Shown: positions 7,718-13,807 of the stretch, in pieces | Numbering within the stretch: position 1 is the first letter of the stretch | Layout of the letters: each line of letters opens with the position of its first letter | Origin: CAYOEZ01 sp964402955 | Lineage (GTDB): Bacteria; Chloroflexota; DTOL01; DAOUCN01 | Assembly: GCA_964402955.1 (NCBI GenBank) | Contig: CAYOEZ010000060.1 | Span: 1 to 21,866 of the forward strand | Length of the DNA stretch: 21,866 nt | Direction: 5' to 3' | The notes under the pieces: model-generated | The model's database searches: none | Told to the model about the DNA's origin: nothing | Seen by the model: only the letters and a program-made list of their open reading frames with translations | Program-made: the position numbers and the translations under genes

Positions 7718-10700
7718 CTATGGTACTGACGTAAACTGGCTGATGACCACGGGCAGCATGAGCCGATACGTGCCCTGCGGCTGGCAGTTGTAGCACTGGA
7801 TCGTCAGCTTGGGCCGATAGGTCGGCGCCGAGAAGTACTCCGACGAGCGCAGGCCGTAGGCAACGATGGAGCCTGCTCCGGCTTTGAGGACGACGCCCTT
7901 GTTGTCGGCAGGGTTGCTGATCCATTGCCTGGCCAGGTTGGTGACATCGAAGTCATACCAGGCATCGGCGCTGGACATCACGACTGAATCGGTTGCCGTG
8001 GTCGAACGATCCGAGCCGGCATTGGCTCCCGCCACGCCCCATGTGACGCCGTTGGATGCATTGAGCCAGGTTGCCTCCATCTCGCCCCAGGAGCGCATGA
8101 CCCGGTAGAGGCTGACCGGCAGCGAGGATGCATTGGTCTTGTAGTCGACATGCACGCTGACCGACGCCTTCAGGATGTTCGATGCGGCTGGCAGACTGGA
8201 GACATCGAAGCGCAGTAGTCCGGCCCGCACGTCGTTGGAACGCAGCTCGATCGTCGGGCTGATGCCATAGTTGGCGGTGGCGTCGTCGTAGTTGCTGATG
8301 AAGGTGTCCTGCACGTTCGTGTACGCTGGCGAGGGGCTGACGCCTTTCTGCAAAACGACGGTGACAGGGGTCGGCGTCGGCGTCAGTGTGCGGGTCGGCG
8401 TGCGCGTCGGTGTGCTTGTGATGGTGACCGTCGGCGTTGGCCCGCCTGGCAGCCGGTAGTTGATGGTCAGCCTGGGGCGGAACTCCGCCGGGGTGTTGTA
8501 GTCGCTTGAGCGCAGGTGATACTCGACGTTGCCCGCCGATCCCGCCTTGAGCGCCACGCCGTTGTTGCTGGCGGCAGCCTGCACCCAGCCCTGGACAAGG
8601 GCAGTCACGTCGAAATCCTGCCAGTAGTTCACATCGGTCAGGGTTGTCGAGGTCGCGATCGTGGCGAAGATGTCGGTTGCGCTGTCATTGGCGCCGGGCA
8701 GCCCCCACGTGTTGGCCGTGGTCGCGTTGAACCAGGTCGCCTGTGTGTCGACCCAGGTCCGGCGCACCTTGTGTAGCTCGACCGGCAGCGAGTTGGCGTT
8801 GCTCTGGCTATCGACGTAGAAGCTCAGACTGGCCGACTCGATGATGGCATAGCCGGGGATGCTCGAGACATCGAACTTGATCAGACCGGCGCGCTGGTCA
8901 TTGTTGCGCAGGAACAGCGACGGGTTCGTGCCGTAGTTCGCGTTCTGGTCGCTGCCGTAGTTGCTGATGAAGGTATCGGCCACGCCTGTATAGGCCGGGG
9001 ACGGGCTGATGCCTTGCTGGAACATGACCGTGATCGGTGTGGGCGTGGCAGTAGCCGTGGCCGTGCTGGTGGCCGTGACGGTCGGTGTGGGCGCGGGCGG
9101 GCGATACTTAGCCACTGACACCATGTGGATGTACTCGTCGCCGATGCCGCCGTTGAAGATGCGGAAGTCATTCATGTTGGTGTACTTGCCGCTGAAGTCG
9201 ATGTCGCTGACGGCAAACGTGGTTGTCTTCCACTGGCCGCTATTTGCTTTGGTCACTATGCCGGCGGTCTTTTCGAGCCCCGCTGCATTCTTGTAATACA
9301 GCACCCAGTTATCGCTGCCGCTGTCCAGATAGGTGACGGTGATGAACACAGCCGAGGTGATGCTCTGGCCGGTGAGGAAACCGTCGTCGACACGGAAGTA
9401 CATGTAGTCATTGCCGCTGGCAGTGTCGGTGCGGCGCGTGATCATGCCCGGCGCGCCTGCGCCGGCCAGCTTGGAGTCGTACTGGGCGTTGGCGACGACT
9501 GACCCGACGGTGCCACAGGCAACGTCGGCGATGGTATAGGTGCTGATGTTGCTGACGGTGATGGTGCGCCCGCCGGCGACGGAGTCATCGCGGTAGAGCC
9601 AGTAGTCGTAGTCACCATACTGAGGGTAGAAGTACGACCTGTTGCAGCCGTGGCCGTTGGTCGCTGGCGACGAATCGCGCAGCGCGACCCAGGCGTTGGG
9701 GGCAGTGGCCGTGGTCTTACCCAGATACTGGTTGGCCATGCGCATGACGTCCAGGTTGGCAGCAATCGGGTTGGCCGGGTTGCCGCCGCTAAAGAAGAGG
9801 TCCGACTCCAGGCTCAGGTAGTCGGCATGCTTGTTGAGCGCGCCCAGAACGCCCCAGTAGAACTGGGTCGAGTCGGGCAGCATGTAGTGATAGCTCTCGA
9901 GCGCCACAGGAATTGTGGCGGTGAGACTGCTGTTCCATTTGACGATGGGATCCCACTTCTGGCAGCCCGAGCCCGGCGGGTTTGAAAGGACGGTTACGGT
10001 GTCGGCATAGAAGCCGCCGGCGAAGAGACCCACGCCCTTGCTGGCTGCGTATTGGGTTTCTTCGCTCTTTTCGCACACGTTGATGAAGGTCGGCGTATAG
10101 ACCAGGAAGAGGCGCTGGCGGCCGGCAAAGGCCGTCACATACTGGTCGGTGACACTGTTGACGGCTTCGATCCACTTGGCCGTGCGTTCAGTGTCGTTGG
10201 TAGAGCCCAAGTCCAAATCCATTGCGGTCTTGATACAAACGTCGTCGCTGTTGTCAGATGGCTGAGTCTCGCCATAGAGGCCGACGCCGATCTGCACATA
10301 GGCAAGGTTGGCGTTGTTGTTGAGGTGGTTGGCCAGCGCCGTCACGAAGTTGCCATACTTGGTCTTGTATACCGGGCTCCAGTAGCGCGGAATCTGGATG
10401 TCGCCGCAGGTGATGACGCCGCCGGGATTGTTGTTCTTGAACCAGTCAGGCGTCTGCAACCCGTCTTCGATGCGGCCATTGTAGGTCGTAATGCCCAGAG
10501 CCGTTTTCTTGCCCAGTTCAGTCTGATTGATGATGAAGCCGTCGATGCGGTTCCAGTTGTAGTTCCCTTCGGTCGGCTCCAGTTCTTTCCATGTGAACGT
10601 TTCGTGTCCGCCAACAACGGGATAGACGCTGGGATCTATCTTGCGCCAGTCACGGGCAGCATAGACTCCGGGGAAGCCGGTCCCGGGCGTGAGCCTGGCA

Positions 10701-10846
10701 GGTTCGACGTCATTGACGCTGGCGCTCGTCTCAGGCTCTGTGGCCTGCGTGACGGGTGCGACGGATGCTGCAACAATGGCGGTGGTGACGGCGAGCACGG
10801 CGATCGTCACCATTGCGGCCATGATGAGCAGGGTCTTACTCTTCAT
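7718..10846 (-). CDS. Secreted GH-A-like glycosidase paralogue with two DNRLRE modules
   Basis: The ATG at 10846 gives 1042 residues and has GGGAG about 9 nt upstream; an ATG at 10906 would add 20 residues ahead of the signal peptide. The N-terminus is a Lys-rich start plus a hydrophobic helix (MKSKTLLIMAAMVTIAVLAV). A TIM-barrel-like domain (about 58-395) carries WKELEPTEGNYNW (86-98), GVGLYGE (Glu193), VALESY (Glu317) and LESD (Glu347), each matching the paralogue at 2128-7275. A beta-sandwich follows (about 420-580), then a T/P linker, a DNRLRE-type domain starting QQGISPSPAY (610-798), a second linker, another starting QKGVSPSPAY (833-1018), and the tail YRLMLPVVIS. It lacks the malectin and PPC modules of its neighbour. 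The similarity points to tandem duplication followed by different module gains. The enzyme activity is unproven and the GH family is not assigned. Confidence 0.86.
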   Translation of the reverse strand: MKSKTLLIMAAMVTIAVLAVTTAIVAASVAPVTQATEPETSASVNDVEPARLTPGTGFPGVYAARDWRKIDPSVYPVVGGHETFTWKELEPTEGNYNWNRIDGFIINQTELGKKTALGITTYNGRIEDGLQTPDWFKNNNPGGVITCGDIQIPRYWSPVYKTKYGNFVTALANHLNNNANLAYVQIGVGLYGETQPSDNSDDVCIKTAMDLDLGSTNDTERTAKWIEAVNSVTDQYVTAFAGRQRLFLVYTPTFINVCEKSEETQYAASKGVGLFAGGFYADTVTVLSNPPGSGCQKWDPIVKWNSSLTATIPVALESYHYMLPDSTQFYWGVLGALNKHADYLSLESDLFFSGGNPANPIAANLDVMRMANQYLGKTTATAPNAWVALRDSSPATNGHGCNRSYFYPQYGDYDYWLYRDDSVAGGRTITVSNISTYTIADVACGTVGSVVANAQYDSKLAGAGAPGMITRRTDTASGNDYMYFRVDDGFLTGQSITSAVFITVTYLDSGSDNWVLYYKNAAGLEKTAGIVTKANSGQWKTTTFAVSDIDFSGKYTNMNDFRIFNGGIGDEYIHMVSVAKYRPPAPTPTVTATSTATATATPTPITVMFQQGISPSPAYTGVADTFISNYGSDQNANYGTNPSLFLRNNDQRAGLIKFDVSSIPGYAIIESASLSFYVDSQSNANSLPVELHKVRRTWVDTQATWFNATTANTWGLPGANDSATDIFATIATSTTLTDVNYWQDFDVTALVQGWVQAAASNNGVALKAGSAGNVEYHLRSSDYNTPAEFRPRLTINYRLPGGPTPTVTITSTPTRTPTRTLTPTPTPVTVVLQKGVSPSPAYTNVQDTFISNYDDATANYGISPTIELRSNDVRAGLLRFDVSSLPAASNILKASVSVHVDYKTNASSLPVSLYRVMRSWGEMEATWLNASNGVTWGVAGANAGSDRSTTATDSVVMSSADAWYDFDVTNLARQWISNPADNKGVVLKAGAGSIVAYGLRSSEYFSAPTYRPKLTIQCYNCQPQGTYRLMLPVVISQFTSVP

Positions 10847-10923
10847 CTGGTCTCTCTCCCTTTCCGAGTGATTGAGTTCGGTGATTCTAGTACTGCTACC
10901 GTACATCAGTAAGGACGGCCTGG

Positions 10924-11021
10924 TTCACCGCAGAGACACCCGATAGAGCGGGGTGAGCTTCGCTGAGAACACAGAGAAGAAAAGGCGAAGAACTCAGTGC
11001 TCTCTGCGTCTCTGCGGTGGA
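10924..11021. repeat. Inverted-repeat element, CACCGCAGAGAC type
   Basis: The ends 10926-10939 and 11006-11019 are reverse complements with one mismatch in 14. The interior contains a further imperfect pairing (CTTCGCTGAG against CTCAG and GCGAAG). A partly matching copy lies at 12358-12396. This CTCTGCGTCTCTGCGGTG type of intergenic repeat is widespread in large environmental bacterial genomes, as far as I recall. Confidence 0.6.
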
Positions 11022-11057
11022 TTCACGCCCTCGCGGGTGAAAAGTACGGTCGTAGTA

Positions 11058-11411
11058 CTAATAGCCGACCACGATGATCGGCAGATAGACATGATCTTGC
11101 AGTGATGGCGTCCCTGTCGTCCCCGGACTCAAGCCGCCAGGCGTCTGAGCCGTGAACGACACGCGGTACCGTTGTCCTGGTTTGCGCTGCTTCGTAGCCG
11201 TCGTCGACGTTGAAGCACCGGCCGTCGTTGCGGCCGGCGTCATCGGTGCGACGCATGCACAAGCTCCGCCGCCCGCCAGGACGGAATCGTACCGTATAGA
11301 TGTAACGCTGGTCGTCGCCGTGATGGTACGGCCGCAGGGGGCACTTTGGTCTTTGTCGAGCCGGATGCTGTTGTTGCGATGCTGTCGGCTGGCGCTGGTG
11401 CGTTTGCTCAT
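11058..11411 (-). pseudogene. Decayed fragment of a third GH-like paralogue, still open as a 117-residue frame
   Basis: From the ATG at 11411 the frame runs 117 codons to TAG at 11058. Residues 19-33 (DKDQSAPCGRTITAT) match TQDQTVAGGRTVTAT of the 1715-residue protein at 8 of 15 positions. Residues 41-50 (YDSVLAGGGA) match YDSKLAGAGA of the 1042-residue protein at 8 of 10. The next conserved block continues only in another frame: 11253-11194 reads RRTDDAGRNDGRCFNVDDGY against RRTDTASGNDYMYFRVDDGF (12 of 20). Between the blocks the DNA is 7 nt shorter than in the intact gene, which explains the shift. The end returns to the first frame with a short TPGG linker and the family tail DHVYLPIIVVGY. 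The TIM barrel and signal peptide are absent. The ATG overlaps the stop of the upstream phosphatase gene, so the fragment may still be translated. Confidence 0.72.
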
Positions 11412-11992
11412 GCTATGCCTGCTCCCTTCGTGTGCAGTGCTTCTTGCTTGAGAATCCATGCCGCGGCTTCTGCGAGATTGTGGCAAATGTGCGTGTGGCG
11501 GCGCTGCAACTCTGTCAGTTTCTGCGCCTGTGCGGCGCCGCGTCCCGTGAGCACAAGAATGGGCCGGCAACCCGTCGTCTGGGCCAGCTCCACGTCGGTC
11601 GCAGCATCGCCGACAAGGTAGGAATGGGCCAGATCAATGCCGTGCTCGCGCTGCGCCTGCAGGAGCAGGCCGGGGCGGGGTTTGCGGCACTGGCAGTGCT
11701 CGTCGGGCGTGTGAGGGCAGATGTAGATGGCGTCCAGGCGGCCGCCGTGGGCGTGGACGGTGTCCTGCAGATGCCGGTTGATTGCCTGCACAGTCTGCGC
11801 GGACGTCAGACCACGGTTGATGACCGATTGATTGGAGATGAGGATGATGGCGAGTGACGTTTGCGCCAGTAGCTCGATGGCTGCCAACGCGCCGGGTAAC
11901 AGAACAAACTCATCCAGGCTCTTAACGTGGTCGGCGCGGTTGACGTTGATCGTCCCGTCCCGATCCAGAAATATGGCGCGACGTGCAGGCAT
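11408..11992 (-). CDS. gmhB: HAD-family phosphatase, GmhB-like (heptose-bisphosphate / histidinol-phosphate phosphatase type)
   Basis: 194 residues, normal for the family (about 180-200). The HAD motifs are all present: FLDRDGT (Asp10 nucleophile, Asp12 acid/base), ISNQS (Ser53), RKPRPG (Lys104) and VGDAATD (Asp129, Asp133). A zinc-binding loop CPHTPDEHCQC (Cys92, His94, Cys100, Cys102) is diagnostic of the GmhB/HisB subfamily. GmhB removes the C7 phosphate from D-glycero-D-manno-heptose 1,7-bisphosphate on the way to ADP- or GDP-heptose. No gmhA, hldE or hisB partner is visible here, so the true substrate is open. The ATG at 11992 has AGGAG 5 nt upstream and lies just downstream of a good promoter; an upstream start at 12052 would precede that promoter. 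The stop TGA overlaps the ATG of the downstream fragment (ATGA). Confidence 0.87.
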   Translation of the reverse strand: MPARRAIFLDRDGTINVNRADHVKSLDEFVLLPGALAAIELLAQTSLAIILISNQSVINRGLTSAQTVQAINRHLQDTVHAHGGRLDAIYICPHTPDEHCQCRKPRPGLLLQAQREHGIDLAHSYLVGDAATDVELAQTTGCRPILVLTGRGAAQAQKLTELQRRHTHICHNLAEAAAWILKQEALHTKGAGIA

Positions 11993-12017
11993 GGGCGCTC
12001 CTGAGTAAACCTGGAGC

Positions 12018-12046
12018 ATGATAGCATAGAAGACCCGATATTGCAA
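12018..12046 (-). promoter_or_regulatory. Sigma70-type promoter of gmhB
   Basis: On the minus strand TTGCAA (12041-12046), a 17-nt spacer, and TATCAT (12018-12023) preceded by TGC form a near-consensus promoter with extended -10. The predicted start near 12011 leaves a leader of about 18 nt that includes the AGGAG ribosome-binding site (11998-12002). Confidence 0.6.
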
Positions 12047-12134
12047 CCGCAACGGATGGAACGCAGACGAACGTCCCCGCTCCGCGAGGACAGGCTAACG
12101 AGGCGCAGCGTCACGCAGATCACGAGCTTTGAAG

Positions 12135-12176
12135 GTTCAGAGTTCCGATCTTCTCCGAAAGATCGGAACTCTGAAC
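12135..12176. repeat. 18-bp perfect inverted repeat with 6-nt loop
   Basis: Arms 12135-12152 and 12159-12176 are exact reverse complements (GTTCAGAGTTCCGATCTT) around CTCCGA. It lies far from both flanking stop codons and has no T-run, so a REP-like element is more likely than a terminator. Confidence 0.65.
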
Positions 12177-12223
12177 GTGAGAGGCAATCCCACCACGGTG
12201 TTACCATACCCTCGTGAGCACAA

Positions 12224-12243
12224 CCGGGCATGAAAATGTCCGG
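12224..12243. repeat. Short hairpin with GAAA loop
   Basis: CCGGGCAT (12224-12231) and ATGTCCGG (12236-12243) pair over 8 positions, one of them G-T, around GAAA on the plus strand. It directly abuts the next palindromic element and may belong to the same unit. Confidence 0.4.
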
Positions 12244-12246
12244 CTA

Positions 12247-12327
12247 TGTGGAGTACGACGAGAGCCTGCCCCGCTGTATCGGGCACTCCTGTCGTCGTAG
12301 CGACGAAGGGATTCGTCGCACTCCACA
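12247..12327. repeat. 81-bp element with terminal inverted repeats and internal stems
   Basis: The ends 12247-12261 and 12313-12327 are reverse complements at 14 of 15 positions (TGTGGAGTACGACGA type). Inside are a GCCCCG/CGGGC stem (about 12268-12284) and a TCGTCG-TAG-CGACGA stem (12292-12306). A closed outer stem with two inner stems gives a branched fold, as in structured REP-like repeats. Confidence 0.6.
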
Positions 12328-12357
12328 GACGTATTTTCGTATCAGACACGGAGTTAC

Positions 12358-12396
12358 TTCACCTTTTCTCGGCGGTCTCTGCGTCTCGGCGGTGAA
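12358..12396. repeat. Second copy of the CTCTGCGTCTC repeat
   Basis: Positions 12377-12394 match 11002-11019 at 17 of 18 bases. The unit is bounded by TTCACC (12358-12363) and GGTGAA (12391-12396). It is a shortened relative of the element at 10924-11021. Confidence 0.5.
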
Positions 12397-12431
12397 AACA
12401 CTCCCCGGTGGCCACTTTCTCCGACAGGCTG

Positions 12432-13580
12432 TTAGCGCGACCAGGACAGCCGCTCATAGTCCCAGCGTTTGAGCTGGACGTTGGCGTCGACCAGTTTCGT
12501 CACGTTGCCGCCATCAGCGTTCATGACGTAAACGGCCCACGTGCCGCTGCGATCGGAGCGGAAGGCGAGCATGCCGCCATCGGGCGACCAGACGGGAATA
12601 CCGTCGGACGCGGCGACGTTGGTCAGGCGCGTCACATTCGTACCGTCGCTGTTCATGCCATAGATCTCCCAGTTGCCGTCGCGGTTCGAGCCAAAGGCGA
12701 TTGTCTTGCCATCGGGCGACCAGGCCGGGCTGGAGTCGTTACCGTTGGTGGTCAGGCGCACGCGCCCGCTGCCATCGGGGTTGATGATCCACAGCCCGCA
12801 GTCTCCACCGACGCACCCTTTGAAGACCAGGCGTGCGCCATCGGGCGACCAACTGCCTTGCTGCCCGTCAGTGACGCGGCGTTGGCCGCCGCCATCAGGA
12901 TTCATCACCCACACGGCAAGGCCGCGCTGGTCGGCGCGCGTGAACACGATCGTGTTGCCGGCCGGCGACCAAATGGGGTAGGAGTCGTAGTTGCTGTTGG
13001 TCAGGCGCGCCTTGCCGCCGCCGTCGCTCACATTCATGGTGAAGATGCCGCCCTGAACCCAGTCATAATAGACGACGCGCCCGCCATCGGGCGAATAGCT
13101 GGGTTCGCTGCCCCAGGTTGTCAGTTTGACCGAGTCGGTGCCGTTGCTGTTCATGACATAGATTTCGTAGCCACGTGCGGCATCGAGGGTGAAGGTGGTG
13201 TAGACAATCCGTCCGCTGGCTTTGGGCTTGGGGGCGGGGGTGGGGGGCGTGTCGGTCGGTTTCACTGTCGCTGTCGGCGGAACAGGCGTCGGGGTCGGCG
13301 GCACAGCGGTGGCTGTTGGCGGCACGGGCGTAGCCGTGGGCGGAACAGGCGTCGCGGTCGGCGGCAACGGTGTGGTGGTCGGCGGCACGGGCGTTGCCGT
13401 TGGTGGAACCGGCGTCGCGGTCGGCGGCACAGCGGTGGCCGTTGGCGGAGGAGCGGCCGCAACCGGAACTGTTGTCGCTGTTGCGGGAAGCGGCGTCGCG
13501 GTGGGCTGCGGCGCAGGGACCGATACGCATGCGGTACAGATAAGCACCGAGATAACCAAGACCAGTAGAAGACGTCTCAT
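12432..13580 (-). CDS. Putative lipoprotein with Pro/Thr stalk and TolB-like beta-propeller
   Basis: 382 residues. The N-terminus MRRLLLVLVISVLICTAC is a signal peptide ending in a lipobox-like Cys18, although Cys rather than Leu at -3 is unusual. A flexible stalk (about 23-118) contains nine near-identical PPTATPV heptads. The rest is a beta-propeller of WD40-like/TolB (PD40) repeats, with YSPDG (162-166), WSPAG (204-208) and WSPDG at 244, 287 and 331, each about 42 residues apart and each preceded by a (I/V)Y/W(V/G)MN-DG-like strand. The protein ends at LSWSR, where the next motif would begin, so the N-terminal strand may close the ring. Such proteins sit on the outer face of the cell envelope and bind protein or glycan partners; a specific role cannot be read here. 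AAGGAGAAAGG precedes the ATG. It is 227 bp from the aminotransferase gene, so it may be transcribed separately. Confidence 0.85.
   Translation of the reverse strand: MRRLLLVLVISVLICTACVSVPAPQPTATPLPATATTVPVAAAPPPTATAVPPTATPVPPTATPVPPTTTPLPPTATPVPPTATPVPPTATAVPPTPTPVPPTATVKPTDTPPTPAPKPKASGRIVYTTFTLDAARGYEIYVMNSNGTDSVKLTTWGSEPSYSPDGGRVVYYDWVQGGIFTMNVSDGGGKARLTNSNYDSYPIWSPAGNTIVFTRADQRGLAVWVMNPDGGGQRRVTDGQQGSWSPDGARLVFKGCVGGDCGLWIINPDGSGRVRLTTNGNDSSPAWSPDGKTIAFGSNRDGNWEIYGMNSDGTNVTRLTNVAASDGIPVWSPDGGMLAFRSDRSGTWAVYVMNADGGNVTKLVDANVQLKRWDYERLSWSR
13263..13448 (-). repeat. Coding 21-bp tandem repeat (PPTATPV heptads)
   Basis: About nine degenerate 21-bp units within the lipoprotein gene encode PPTATPV-type heptads (residues 45-106). 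The repeat is in frame, so gain or loss of units would change stalk length without breaking the gene. Confidence 0.7.
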
Positions 13581-13719
13581 GTTGACCTTTCTCCTTTTGT
13601 TGATCCTCTTCGTTGGCTCCAGCCGCTATACCTGTACAATAGACAACGACGTGGCGACAAGCAGGGATACGCCTCATTGCCCTTGTGCGCCACGCTGTGT
13701 GCTGCGTCCCTGACGCGCA

Positions 13720-13754
13720 GCGCGAAGCACGCCCGGTCAGGATGTGCTTCGCGC
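13720..13754. repeat. 11-bp perfect inverted repeat downstream of the aminotransferase
   Basis: GCGCGAAGCAC (13720-13730) and GTGCTTCGCGC (13744-13754) enclose a 13-nt loop. It lies 54-88 nt beyond the aminotransferase stop and could mark its 3' end, but no T-run follows on the minus strand. The rest of the 13581-13807 gap shows no convincing promoter. Confidence 0.45.
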
Positions 13755-13807
13755 CCCGTGCTGACATATCGTTACGGTGTGTGCGACGAGACTCAGGCCG
13801 CGCATGT

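Larger units (their letters stand above)
11993..12431. other. Repeat-rich intergenic region between lipoprotein gene and gmhB
   Basis: This 439-bp stretch has no supported gene. It holds the gmhB promoter (12018-12046) and four palindromic units in a row: 12135-12176, 12224-12243, 12247-12327 and 12358-12396. The density suggests a landing site for small palindromic elements. No clear terminator with a T-run follows the lipoprotein stop. Confidence 0.7.

Noticed and set aside
12144..12168. Similarity to Illumina adapter (TTCCGATCT and AGATCGGAA)
   Set aside because: Only nine bases agree, the flanks do not continue as adapter, and the arms form an 18-bp natural-looking palindrome.
12408..13568. 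386-codon plus-strand frame
   Set aside because: Mirror of the lipoprotein gene, whose signal peptide and propeller repeats are clear on the minus strand.
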